A stretch of DNA of 32,690 bases from Clostridium sp. LS (GTDB lineage: Bacteria; Bacillota; Clostridia; Clostridiales; Clostridiaceae), in contig NZ_AUUU01000126.1 of NCBI RefSeq assembly GCF_002760435.1, positions 1 to 32,690 of the forward strand, in the 5' to 3' direction. This document shows positions 24,352 to 31,947 of the stretch, in pieces; position 1 is the first letter of the stretch, and every line of letters starts with the position of its first letter. Under the pieces are notes generated by a model. That model did not search any database and was not told the DNA's origin. It saw only the letters and a list, made by a program, of their open reading frames with translations. Made by a program: the position numbers and the translations under genes.

Positions 24352-25710
24352 ATGTTTTTAAATATACAAAAATTATCTATTTCTAAAAAAATAGCTTTTA
24401 TATATTCTGCAATTCTATTTAGCATCTTAATTATTTTCTTTTTTTCTTTATTCCTTGGCATTAAATTTGCAAGTAAAAAGGAAATTGAAGGAAATCTCAG
24501 ATCAAATGCTGCTGATATTATAGAGTATGCTAAAAACAAGATAACCATTGATCAATCAACTTTTACCGATCTAAAGCTTGACAACAGCATTGCTTATAGT
24601 ATTTTTGACGAGAATAAAAAACTTTTGTATACCAGCAATTCCAGCATGCCGCAATTTGACGTTTCTATACAGGATATGGTATTGAAATATAAAGATCCTA
24701 AAAACGAGGCAGAGATCTCATATCTCACTTTAAAAGATAATAGTATAAACAGAACATATTATATCCAGGTATCCAAGAACACTGATTATTATGAGCGATA
24801 TAATAGGTTATTTGAAAGATCCTTTTTGTTTGTAAGTATCTTAGGTATTATTATATGCATAGCCTCAGGCCGGTATATTAGTAAAAGTATGTTGAAACCT
24901 ATTCGAAATATATCTAGCACCGCAAAGGAGATAACCTCAAAAAGCCTTGACATAAGAATCCCGGTAGACGGACCTGATGACGAGCTGAAGGAACTTTCCA
25001 GCATTTTCAACTTAATGGTTGAAAGGCTTCAATCGGATTTTGAAAAGCAAATAAGGTTTACCTCAGATGTGTCTCATGAACTTCGTACACCTCTAGCGGT
25101 CATACTTGGTCATATAAATATGTTAAAACGTTGGGGCAAAGATGATCCGGAGGTTTTATCCAATGCATTGGAAACTTTAAAGTCTGAAACTGAGAATATG
25201 GGTAAGCTTATTGATGATTTATTATACCTATCTATGAGTGATAATAATTCGATAGCTCAAAGAAAGGAAACTTTTTCTCTATCCATACTTTTACAAGAGG
25301 TTACAGATGAAGCATTACTAGTCCACGCTGATTATTCAATTTTGTGTATGTGTGATAAGGATTATAATATTACAGCTGATCATAATGCAATTAAGCAGGT
25401 TCTAAGAAATCTTATCAATAATAGTATAAAATATAGCAATCCTCCTGGAAACATTACAATTGTAGTAGACAGAAAAAAAGAAGGAACCTCAATCACCGTC
25501 AGTGATCAAGGCATAGGTATCCCTTCCGAACACTTGCCTCATATATTCGATAGGTTTTACAGGATAGATGAGTCAAGAAATAGAGCAACTGGAGGCAGTG
25601 GACTTGGCCTAGCAATAGCCAAGAACATCATCCAAAGCCATAATGGCACAATTACTGCTTATAGTAAACCTGGTAAGGGAACAAAATTCGAAATATATTT
25701 ACCACAATAA
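24352..25710 (+). CDS. sensor histidine kinase (CusS/ArlS-like architecture)
   Basis: 452-aa membrane kinase. Membrane segments at about residues 12-38 and 157-174 bracket a 115-residue outer sensor region; a HAMP domain follows (KPIRNISSTAKEI). H-box TSDVSHELRTPLAVILGH carries His242; N-box LRNLINNSIKYSNPPG, then DQGIGIPSEHLPHIFDRFYR and GGSGLGLAIAKNI. The ATG at 24352 is preferred, with GAAGGGG in front; a GTG at 24334 overlapping the regulator's stop is an alternative. Confidence 0.88.
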   Translation: MFLNIQKLSISKKIAFIYSAILFSILIIFFFSLFLGIKFASKKEIEGNLRSNAADIIEYAKNKITIDQSTFTDLKLDNSIAYSIFDENKKLLYTSNSSMPQFDVSIQDMVLKYKDPKNEAEISYLTLKDNSINRTYYIQVSKNTDYYERYNRLFERSFLFVSILGIIICIASGRYISKSMLKPIRNISSTAKEITSKSLDIRIPVDGPDDELKELSSIFNLMVERLQSDFEKQIRFTSDVSHELRTPLAVILGHINMLKRWGKDDPEVLSNALETLKSETENMGKLIDDLLYLSMSDNNSIAQRKETFSLSILLQEVTDEALLVHADYSILCMCDKDYNITADHNAIKQVLRNLINNSIKYSNPPGNITIVVDRKKEGTSITVSDQGIGIPSEHLPHIFDRFYRIDESRNRATGGSGLGLAIAKNIIQSHNGTITAYSKPGKGTKFEIYLPQ

Positions 25711-25713
25711 TAA

Positions 25714-26148
25714 TTATTCATTGTCTACAGAAATTTTCTTGTGTTGTGATTTTAAATACTCAATAATTTCAGTTTTATTTATAGGTGATGAATGTCCTGG
25801 AAAACAAACATCAAACTCTAAACTCTCTAACATATTTATAAGGCGCTCTAATTTAACTGCGTTATACTCACAGCTATTATAATAATCCATTCCATAAGCA
25901 TCTCCTATAAATACTGCTTTTTCCTCAGGTATATAAACTATTACTGAGTCCTTAGAATGAGGTGATACCACATTTTTCAAAATGACTTTTAATCCTCCTA
26001 AGTCTAGTTCTAAATTATTTTTAAACACTATATCAGCAGGTACAACATTTATATCTTGAAGATTTTCATATTCCTTGCGAATATTAGTATCTGCAAATTC
26101 AATATCTTCTCCAGTTGGAAGCTCATCTTTTGATAAACTTTTATCCAT
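25714..26148 (-). pseudogene. MBL-fold metallo-hydrolase, N-terminally truncated
   Basis: 144-aa frame equal to the C-terminal half of a metallo-beta-lactamase-fold hydrolase: SPHSKDSVIVYIPEEKAVFIGDAYG gives the third metal His and bridging Asp, and FPGHSSPI the last His. The diagnostic HxHxDH metal site that should precede it is missing. Upstream, an ATG at 26190 with AAAGGAG in front opens a frame (MRNSIGTINMDG) that stops after 12 codons and is shifted relative to this frame. Product, if any, cannot bind metal normally. Convergent with the kinase gene, 3 bases away. Confidence 0.7.
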
Positions 26149-26212
26149 CCATGTTAATTGTTCCTATACTATTTCTCATATTTTATTAGTCTCCTTTATA
26201 TAAATTTAATTT

Positions 26213-27406
26213 TTATCTGCGTTTCAAACCACAAATATGTATTGTTGCTGCAACTATCTGAAAAATTATTCCAACACCACATACTCCAATCCATCCAAAT
26301 ATTCCCCAGAAAAATGTTCCTAGCCATGAACCTAATGCACCACCACAAAAGTAAAACGTCATATATACAGCATTGTTGCGACTACGAGCTGTAGCATCTA
26401 AGGTATTTATACGAGCTTGATTTGAAATTTGAGCCGATTGAATTCCTAAGTCCAATAGTATTACTCCAATAATAAGTCCCCACATTTGATATCCAAAAAT
26501 TAAGAAACAAATATATGACAAGAATGAAATTATGATGGCTATCGTTAAAGTGAATCCAGGACTTCTTTTGTCTGCAATTCGTCCTACCATAGAAGCCGCC
26601 AAAGCTCCTATAATTCCTGCCAATCCAAACATTCCAGCCGCCTGAGCTCCTAAATTGTAAACCGGCGACTTAAGTAAAAAAGATAGTGCTGTCCAAAATA
26701 TACTGAATGTTCCAAACATCATTGCACCAATTAACGAAGATTCCACTAAAATTGGTTGATTTCTTAATAATCCTATTAGTGATTTAAGTAATTTTTTATA
26801 GCTCATAGAAGAATCTGGAACAGATTTTGGAATCCATAACTTGAATACTAAAATTAGCAAAACCATCATTCCAGCAGCTATACGATAAACAATTTGCCAT
26901 CCTAGAATTGACCCTATAATTCCACTAAATACACGTGATAATAATATACCAATTAGTAATCCGCTCATTACACTCCCAATTACCTTACCTCTTTCTGCTG
27001 GTTTTGCTATATGTGCAACTAATGGTACAATCAACATCGGAGTAATAGAAGTTAGTCCAACTATGAGAGAACTTAATAATAGCCACCATATATTAAAAGA
27101 AATTGATAGAGAAAGTAAAGATATAGCAGAACAAAGCAACATTATCATTATTAAGTTCCTACGTTCCTTAATATCTCCCAATGGAACTAGAAAAACCAAT
27201 CCTATTGCATAACCAATTTGAATTAGCATAGCTGTAATTCCAATTATAGATGATGATGCATTGAAGAATCTAGAAATCTGTTCCAATAAAGGTTGAGAGT
27301 AATATAGATTAGCAGCACTAGCCGCACAAGCAATTGACATTAGTGCAATTAGAAAATTACTTAATTCAAATTCTTTTTTTATAGTTATATCTGGGTTTTG
27401 ATACAT
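26213..27406 (-). CDS. MFS transporter, probable drug or metabolite exporter
   Basis: 397-aa permease with 12 predicted helices. Between helices 2 and 3, LVFLVPLGDIKERRNLI is the MFS motif A (G-x-x-x-D-x-x-x-R-R), and the second half has an equivalent GRIADKRSPG. Closest in style to DHA1-type YnfM/arabinose-efflux-like exporters. It starts at ATG 27406 after GGAGG and follows the merR gene by about 85 bases; the gap holds a TTAACGTAAACGTTAA dyad. Probably controlled by MerR. Confidence 0.88.
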   Translation of the reverse strand: MYQNPDITIKKEFELSNFLIALMSIACAASAANLYYSQPLLEQISRFFNASSSIIGITAMLIQIGYAIGLVFLVPLGDIKERRNLIMIMLLCSAISLLSLSISFNIWWLLLSSLIVGLTSITPMLIVPLVAHIAKPAERGKVIGSVMSGLLIGILLSRVFSGIIGSILGWQIVYRIAAGMMVLLILVFKLWIPKSVPDSSMSYKKLLKSLIGLLRNQPILVESSLIGAMMFGTFSIFWTALSFLLKSPVYNLGAQAAGMFGLAGIIGALAASMVGRIADKRSPGFTLTIAIIISFLSYICFLIFGYQMWGLIIGVILLDLGIQSAQISNQARINTLDATARSRNNAVYMTFYFCGGALGSWLGTFFWGIFGWIGVCGVGIIFQIVAATIHICGLKRR

Positions 27407-27440
27407 AAATACTATTCCTCCAATTCTTAATTGTATTCCT

Positions 27441-27456
27441 TTAACGTAAACGTTAA
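27441..27456. promoter_or_regulatory. MerR operator candidate before the MFS gene
   Basis: TTAACGTAAACGTTAA is a near-perfect 16-bp dyad. A matching TTAACGTTAACGTCAA lies at 27906-27921 in front of merR. The -10-like TACAAT of the MFS promoter follows on the minus strand at the right distance. Confidence 0.5.
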
Positions 27457-27471
27457 GTGTTGGGTAAAAAA

Positions 27472-27487
27472 GTACAGGTCTATACCT
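27472..27487 (-). terminator. short hairpin after merR (attenuator or terminator)
   Basis: ACAGGT/ACCTGT arms around four bases directly follow the merR stop on the minus strand and are followed by six Ts. It may end part of the merR transcripts before the MFS gene. Confidence 0.45.
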
Positions 27488-27492
27488 GTTAC

Positions 27493-27888
27493 TTATTTTT
27501 CAAATTTATCTTCATTATTTTTAATTATTGCTTCTATCTTACAAATATTTTTCTGACATTCTATTTTAAACGTATTTAGCTCATTCATTTTCTCTTCTGC
27601 TCTTGCAATGTGACTCTTTAGAATTTGTACTACCTGACGTTTTCCATCTAAAAGTCGTCCGTCTGTAAAATACAAATCTATTACTTGACCAATCTCATCT
27701 AAAGTAAGTCCCAAATCTTTAAGCAGCTGAATCTTTTTCAAACGCGTAATATCGTCGTTTTCAAACACTCGAAGTTGTCCTGTCACTCTATTGTTTTTAT
27801 CTCCTAATAATCCAAGTTCTTCATAGTATCTGATTGTTCTAGTTGTCAAATTTGTAAGCTTAGCAATTTCACCAATTTTATAGCTCAT
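27493..27888 (-). CDS. MerR family transcriptional regulator
   Basis: 131-aa regulator. MSYKIGEIAKLTNLTTRTIRYYEELGLL is the canonical MerR HTH, then RVFENDDITRLKKIQLLKDLGLTLDEIGQVIDLYF and a long C-terminal coiled coil. No Cys-rich metal loop is visible, so it is more like drug- or stress-sensing MerRs. Start 27888 rather than 27954 because AAAGGAGGTG precedes it. Likely activator or repressor of the downstream MFS exporter. Confidence 0.9.
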   Translation of the reverse strand: MSYKIGEIAKLTNLTTRTIRYYEELGLLGDKNNRVTGQLRVFENDDITRLKKIQLLKDLGLTLDEIGQVIDLYFTDGRLLDGKRQVVQILKSHIARAEEKMNELNTFKIECQKNICKIEAIIKNNEDKFEK

Positions 27889-27905
27889 ATGATTTGCACC
27901 TCCTT

Positions 27906-27955
27906 TTAACGTTAACGTCAACTGTATATTATCATCTATTTTCAACCTTGTCAAC
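27906..27955 (-). promoter_or_regulatory. merR promoter with operator
   Basis: On the minus strand, TTGACA and TAATAT are 17 bases apart (about 27925-27955), and TTGACGTTAACGTTAA (27906-27921) covers the start-site region. The dyad lies downstream of the -10 rather than between the hexamers, which would favour self-repression. Confidence 0.55.
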
Positions 27956-28078
27956 TATTGTAAATATATTTTGTATTCGAAAAATTGTTAATGGGCTCTT
28001 ATTGTTGTTGAAACGTTAAATACTAATTGTATACAACATAATTTAATCTTCTTATTTACTACCTCTATATACAGATCC

Positions 28079-28202
28079 TTATATTCACATGATTTATCAT
28101 CAACTTTCTTCTTTACACAAAATAAGAAGGCGAACCTCCTCCATTATCATCTGGACTTGGTTCGCCTCCATTACTTAGATACATTATTAAATTATCATTT
28201 AT
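28079..28202. repeat. dispersed hairpin repeat, copy 2
   Basis: Closely resembles 8866-8984 along about 120 bases. Hairpin GGCGAACC (28129-28136) with GGTTCGCC (28159-28166): the stem sequence differs from copy 1 (GGAGAACC type) but pairing is kept by a compensatory change. It occupies much of the gene-free 27955-28326 interval. Confidence 0.65.
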
Positions 28203-28326
28203 AGTAAGTACTAACATTAACTCTTTAGACATTATATTAACACTTATAACCTCATCTATAAATTGAAATTTGTGAGATTGGTGTTATTCACATAATCTAA
28301 CATTACATTAAAAACTTCTGAATATA

Positions 28327-28863
28327 TTATTCAATTATATATGCACTTATAATTTCTCCATAGTAAGCCGTATGAAAATCCTTGTTTGCACCATGAAATG
28401 AGCTTTCAACATCTTGCGGATAAAATTTATTTTTATCTTCTTCTCTAATCTCCCTCTCATCTTGTTTTTGTTTATATACAATCCTGCACTCAAGTGTAAG
28501 TGGAAGTTCCTTAATAGCAGGAACTGAAATACTATTAGGAGGCTCTAATGTCAAATTTAGTTCCTTAATTTTATCACATAAATGACCAGATTTTGTGCCA
28601 CAAATCCCCAATATTTTTTTATCGAATTCACCAAACGGCATATTTATTGTGAATTCAGGATTTTTTTCAAGTTGACGTTTTGTAAAGCGATTTTCTCTCA
28701 CAAAAACTGTGAAAATCGTTTTTTCCAAATCTCTTCCTAGCGTTCCCCATGAAATAGTCATAGAATTAACTTTATCATCTACCTTTGTTGTTAATAAAAC
28801 ACCTGTTTTAAGCGCTTTCATAATCTCGTTTGCATAATCAAATACTTGTATCTCTTTTTTCAT
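28327..28863 (-). CDS. flavin reductase family protein
   Basis: 178-aa FMN-binding split-barrel protein of the flavin reductase-like family. TGVLLTTKVDDKVNSMTISWGTLG is the typical FMN-binding opening, VFVRENRFTKRQLEKNPEFTINMP the conserved phosphate-contact block, and GTKSGHLCDKIKEL the next. These enzymes reduce flavins or bind flavin as electron carriers. ATG 28863 follows AAGGAGG. It is divergent from an HxlR regulator; -35 TTGCTA and -10 TATCAT, 17 bases apart, overlap the shared operator's left edge. Confidence 0.88.
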   Translation of the reverse strand: MKKEIQVFDYANEIMKALKTGVLLTTKVDDKVNSMTISWGTLGRDLEKTIFTVFVRENRFTKRQLEKNPEFTINMPFGEFDKKILGICGTKSGHLCDKIKELNLTLEPPNSISVPAIKELPLTLECRIVYKQKQDEREIREEDKNKFYPQDVESSFHGANKDFHTAYYGEIISAYIIE

Positions 28864-28921
28864 AATATTATCCTCCTTGAATATTTGTTGCCTCTATGAT
28901 AAATTAATATATAATTAGTAG

Positions 28922-28949
28922 CAAGTATGCACTTTTTTGTTAGATACTA
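28922..28949. promoter_or_regulatory. HxlR-type operator candidate, locus 2
   Basis: CAAGTATGCA, 8-base gap, TTAGATACTA. It is the same gapped 28-base pattern as 8478-8505 (only one change in each half) and has the same position relative to the flavoprotein promoter's -35. Confidence 0.55.
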
Positions 28950-28967
28950 CCCAAAAGGAGAGTAAAC

Positions 28968-29288
28968 ATGGATAATGAAGTAAATATTAAACCATTTGGT
29001 TATGCAATGTCTTTGATTGAAGGTAAATGGAAAATGCACATATTATTTTGGCTTTGGAAAAAACAAATTCTGAGATATGGTGAGTTAAAACGTTCCCTTG
29101 GAACAATTACTCATAAAATGCTCAGTACACAGTTAAAAGAATTAGAATCAGATAATTTAATTGTTCGAAAAGAATATCCTCAAGTTCCTCCAAAGGTAGA
29201 ATATTCTCTATCCCAAAGAGGTTTAAGCATTATGCCTGTTTTGCAATGCTTATGTGAATGGGGCCATAATCATATTGATGATTTATAG
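28968..29288 (+). CDS. HxlR family transcriptional regulator
   Basis: 106-aa HxlR/DUF24 winged-helix protein. YAMSLIEGKWKMHILFWLW, YGELKRSLGTITHKMLSTQLKELESDNLI and RKEYPQVPPKVEYSLSQRG match the family. Unlike the paralogue at 8536 it lacks the N-terminal Cys; its only Cys (LQCLCEWG, two residues) lie near the C-terminus, so its signal may differ. ATG 28968 behind AAAGGAGAG. Divergent from the flavin reductase. Confidence 0.9.
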   Translation: MDNEVNIKPFGYAMSLIEGKWKMHILFWLWKKQILRYGELKRSLGTITHKMLSTQLKELESDNLIVRKEYPQVPPKVEYSLSQRGLSIMPVLQCLCEWGHNHIDDL

Positions 29289-29342
29289 TATTTCAGTGAA
29301 GACTATTTATATACTCTTTATTTAATATAATCAACCTTCTTC

Positions 29343-29400
29343 TAGAAACAAAATAAGAAGGAGAGCCTCCTCCATCTTGACTTGGTTCTCCTCCATTATT
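29343..29400. repeat. dispersed hairpin repeat, copy 3 (short)
   Basis: Shares AAACAAAATAAGAAGG and the hairpin (GGAGAGCC 29360-29367, GGTTCTCC 29384-29391) with copies at 8866 and 28079, but not their outer flanks. Sits after the second HxlR gene, likely as its terminator. Confidence 0.6.
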
Positions 29401-29417
29401 AAGTCATCCTTGATAAA

Positions 29418-29481
29418 GGAAACTCGACTCGCATACACTCGCTGAGTAAGTGATTCACATCAAATCATAGATTTGAGTTCC
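29418..29481. repeat. 64-nt structured repeat, copy A
   Basis: Begins GGAAACTCGACTC and ends GAGTTCC, giving short inverted ends (GGAACTC/GAGTTCC type). Contains CGCTGAGTAAGT and an inner hairpin CAAAT-catag-ATTTG (29461-29475). It directly abuts the stop codon (29482-29484) of the recombinase remnant. A matching copy is at 29828-29891. Confidence 0.6.
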
Positions 29482-29673
29482 CTATTTAAACTCTATTGGT
29501 TCTATATCTATAGTTTTGTTTATTGTAATTTTTGAAATTAGCATATGCAGTAGTCTCTTTTCTTGTTCCCTTTAAGGCGATTCTGATAACATCTTATTAA
29601 AACTTGATAGTATTTCTCTTACAAATCCATACAAAACCTCTTGTACACAATCATCTAAAATTTCATTTTGTTT
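29482..29673 (-). pseudogene. C-terminal remnant of a serine site-specific recombinase
   Basis: A 63-codon minus-strand frame reads DDCVQEVLYGFVREILSSFN, then REQEKRLLHMLISKITIN and ends EPIEFK before TAG. The helix followed by 'LLHxLIxKITI' resembles the C-terminal tail of large serine recombinases of phages and integrative elements. It has an in-frame TAA at 29572-29574 and is cut off upstream by TGA at 29674-29676; no start codon or catalytic domain remains. Suggests that an integrated element once ended here. Confidence 0.5.
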
Positions 29674-29827
29674 TCATACCTATAATTGAAACAGTTTTCC
29701 CTTACCTTTATTTTCTATGGTAACCTTTAAACTTTAAGGTATTATGATGTAATTTCCGTGTATAATTAAATATGGTTGAATGTGGGCTACTGGTATCACT
29801 TACCTCTTGTTGAAGGGAGGTGAAAAA

Positions 29828-29891
29828 GGAAACCCGACTCACTTCGTTCGCTGGGAAAGTTCAGCTTGCCAAATGTAAAATTTGGAGCTTC
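29828..29891. repeat. 64-nt structured repeat, copy B, inside the toxin leader
   Basis: Begins GGAAACCCGACTC, contains CGCTGGGAAAGT and hairpin CCAAAT-gtaaa-ATTTGG (29869-29885), ends GAGCTTC. Roughly two thirds identical to copy A and of the same length. It separates GGGAGGTG (29815-29822) from the toxin start codon. Its own end supplies a new GGAG (29884-29887), partly in the hairpin stem. Confidence 0.6.
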
Positions 29892-29895
29892 ACTT

Positions 29896-29997
29896 TTGAG
29901 TAACGATACTTTAATGTTACTATTTCAAGTAGGATTATTTTTATTAGTACTATTAACATTTATAGTGTTACTTATAGATAAAAGAACAAAAAAATAG
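29896..29997 (+). CDS. holin-like type I toxin
   Basis: 33-aa hydrophobic peptide not long enough for usual gene calling. A polar N-end (SNDT) is followed by one membrane helix (LLFQVGLFLLVLLTFIVLLI) and a basic tail DKRTKK, the pattern of 'putative holin-like toxin' peptides in Firmicutes that depolarise membranes and are silenced by an antisense RNA. Start TTG 29896 has GGAG 8 bases upstream; ATG 29914 is an alternative but would remove the N-end. A -10-like TATAAT is at 29761-29766. No antitoxin RNA can be proven from sequence alone, but a minus-strand -35/-10 pair (TTGCTT, TATAAC, 16-base spacing) points into its 3' end from about 30050. Confidence 0.65.
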   Translation: MSNDTLMLLFQVGLFLLVLLTFIVLLIDKRTKK

Positions 29998-30034
29998 TAG
30001 CCCCGTGATCGCAAATGGATAGCTACTAATTTTT
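29995..30034 (+). terminator. terminator of the type I toxin
   Basis: TAGTAGC (29995-30001, beginning with the toxin stop codon) pairs with GCTACTA (30022-30028), followed by ATTTTT. A similar TAGTAGC/GCTACTA stem ends the DUF4865 gene (31886-31924). Confidence 0.6.
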
Positions 30035-30058
30035 AATTATTATAAAGTTATAGTGATA

Positions 30059-30078
30059 CTAGTTGCCTAAGCAACTAG
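30059..30078. repeat. 8-bp perfect hairpin downstream of the toxin
   Basis: CTAGTTGC and GCAACTAG around loop CTAA. It lies in the gene-free 29998-30319 interval, which also contains a TACGGTCACCGTA dyad (30256-30268) but no coding frame that I can support. It may belong to an antisense RNA or be a promoter element. Confidence 0.4.
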
Positions 30079-30319
30079 AATTATATACTATAGAGTTTTA
30101 AAATATATTCCAGTATGTTTTATACCCTATTTTTATCTTGTTATTATTTACTTATATTATATCAATTTTTAATAATAAATAAACAATTATTTTTTATTAA
30201 ATTCATGTGGTATATTTACTTCTACTCAATTTTACTTATTATCCTTTATTTATGATACGGTCACCGTAACAGTTAGAACGTAGAGCTTTTTAAAATCTAA
30301 ATAATGAAGTAACTAATAT

Positions 30320-31159
30320 TTATACTTCTGAAAGAATATTAATAAAATTATTAATTGGATGATTTATATTTAAATTATTACGTTTGATAAAATATATTAT
30401 TAGCCCGTTGAATTCATTAGTTAACTCATGAATATATACTCTATCATTATCCTTTATTAAGCTTTTTGGCAAGAGCGATATCCCCATACCATTTGCTACA
30501 CATTTTATAATAGCTTCTAGGGAGTCAAACTCAATAATTCTACTTAGAGTTCCTTTATTTGCAATAATCCACTTTTCCAATGTAGCTCTATAAGGACAAT
30601 CAAGATTATTGCTTATAATAATAGGCTTTTTTAACAATTCATCTATTTTTTTAATATCTATAGAAGATATAATTACTAATTCTTCAATAAAAGTAAAAAC
30701 TGAACTAATATTGTGATGCAAGCATTGGACATTAATAAATGCGCCATCCAATTCTCCGTTAATGACTTTCTCCATCAAGTTTCTTTGAGTATCAGTTTTT
30801 AAAGAAACCAGCACATTAGGATATTTTTTAGAATACTTACTTAACCATCTAGGTACTGATGAAGCTGATATAGTTTGAGTTGCACCTATTCTCAAAGAAG
30901 AACTATTATCTTTAAAGGCTGCTTCAGCTTCGTTGAGTAATCTAATAATGTTGTCTGCATATACTAGCAACTTTTCACCACTATAGGTCAATGTAACTCC
31001 TTTATTATGTCTTAGTAGCAACGTAGTACCCAATTCTTCCTCAAGTATTTTTATACGCAATGTTACGTTTGATTGAACATATCCCATTCTTAAAGCTGCT
31101 TTAGAAATAGACTTTTCATATGCTACCACTTGAAATATTCTTAAATCATTACTTTCCAC
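30320..31159 (-). CDS. LysR family transcriptional regulator
   Basis: 279-aa regulator. N-terminal HTH: LRIFQVVAYEKSISKAALRMGYVQSNVTLRIKILEEELGTTLLLRHNKGVTLTYSGEKLL. The C-terminal periplasmic-binding-like effector domain includes RIGATQTISASSVPRWLSKY and the conserved AIIKCVANGMGISLLPKSL. Start is GTG 31159 with AGAAGG before it. Divergent from the DUF4865 gene across about 180 bases, the usual LysR layout, and this pairing is common for DUF4865. Confidence 0.9.
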   Translation of the reverse strand: MESNDLRIFQVVAYEKSISKAALRMGYVQSNVTLRIKILEEELGTTLLLRHNKGVTLTYSGEKLLVYADNIIRLLNEAEAAFKDNSSSLRIGATQTISASSVPRWLSKYSKKYPNVLVSLKTDTQRNLMEKVINGELDGAFINVQCLHHNISSVFTFIEELVIISSIDIKKIDELLKKPIIISNNLDCPYRATLEKWIIANKGTLSRIIEFDSLEAIIKCVANGMGISLLPKSLIKDNDRVYIHELTNEFNGLIIYFIKRNNLNINHPINNFINILSEV

Positions 31160-31338
31160 TATTTATTACCTTCTTTACTTTCTAATAATTATGATTTTAA
31201 CATAGTTTTTGTTTTATATTTATTCTTTTTGATATTATTTAAAATAATACTTGCTATGATTTATAACTATTATTCATATGGTCCAACCTAATATATAATA
31301 AACCTAAAGGTAATTTTAAAATATAGGAGTGATTATTG

Positions 31339-31878
31339 ATGATAGCGGCACAATATAAAATTACATTACCTAGTGATTATGATATGAATATAATAACCAA
31401 TAGAGTTAAACTTAATGGTAATAAGACAGATGGCTTTTATGGCTTAAAGTTTAAGATATATTTGACAACAGAAAAAGGTAAAAATAATAATTTACAGAAT
31501 AGCTATGCTCCTTTATATCTCTGGAAGGATAGTAAAGGACTAAATAAGTTTTTATTTAATGGATTTTACGACAATATCCTCTCTTCTTTTGGATGGCAAC
31601 AGGTGAATATAGGAATACCATTAATTGATACAACAACATCCAAAATTGTAGATATAAAGTACCTATTTGAAATCACAAGGGATATTAAACCTCAAGGAAG
31701 TTTAAATAACTTTAAAAGTAGAATAGAAGAAGATCTTCCTAAGATTAAAGATTCAGAATATATAGTTATATATAATCCTGATAAGTGGAAGTATACTATG
31801 TTTTACTTTATTGAGGATTTAGACAAAGTAAAATCAGAAAAAGGGATAATTTATAATATACTTCATGCATCGCAATAA
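31339..31878 (+). CDS. DUF4865 family protein
   Basis: 179-aa protein. AAQYKITLPSDYDMNIITNRV, then FYGLKFKIYLTTEKGKNN, YAPLYLWKDSKGLNKFLFNGFYDNILSSFGWQQV are the DUF4865 hallmarks. The function is unknown; members pair with LysR regulators. ATG 31339 follows ATAGGAG; a TTG at 31336 is in the same frame. Cytosolic by lack of signals. Confidence 0.85.
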   Translation: MIAAQYKITLPSDYDMNIITNRVKLNGNKTDGFYGLKFKIYLTTEKGKNNNLQNSYAPLYLWKDSKGLNKFLFNGFYDNILSSFGWQQVNIGIPLIDTTTSKIVDIKYLFEITRDIKPQGSLNNFKSRIEEDLPKIKDSEYIVIYNPDKWKYTMFYFIEDLDKVKSEKGIIYNILHASQ

Positions 31879-31885
31879 AAATCTC

Positions 31886-31924
31886 AAAATAGTAGCGTTC
31901 CCAAAGCGGATTAGCTACTATTTT
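31886..31924 (+). terminator. terminator of the DUF4865 gene
   Basis: AAAATAGTAGC (31886-31896) and GCTACTATTTT (31914-31924) form an 11-bp perfect stem ending in Ts. Confidence 0.75.
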
Positions 31925-31947
31925 AAATTTATAATACATTTTAATTC

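Noticed and set aside
29343..29900. Possible CRISPR-like array from the repeated segments in this area
   Set aside because: The two 64-nt units and the hairpin repeat are too far apart and too few, with no regular spacers and no cas genes in the window.
30256..30268. TACGGTCACCGTA dyad as an operator
   Set aside because: It is a tidy 13-bp dyad, but there is no nearby promoter with good hexamers and no regulator gene facing it; kept only as a note in the interval description.
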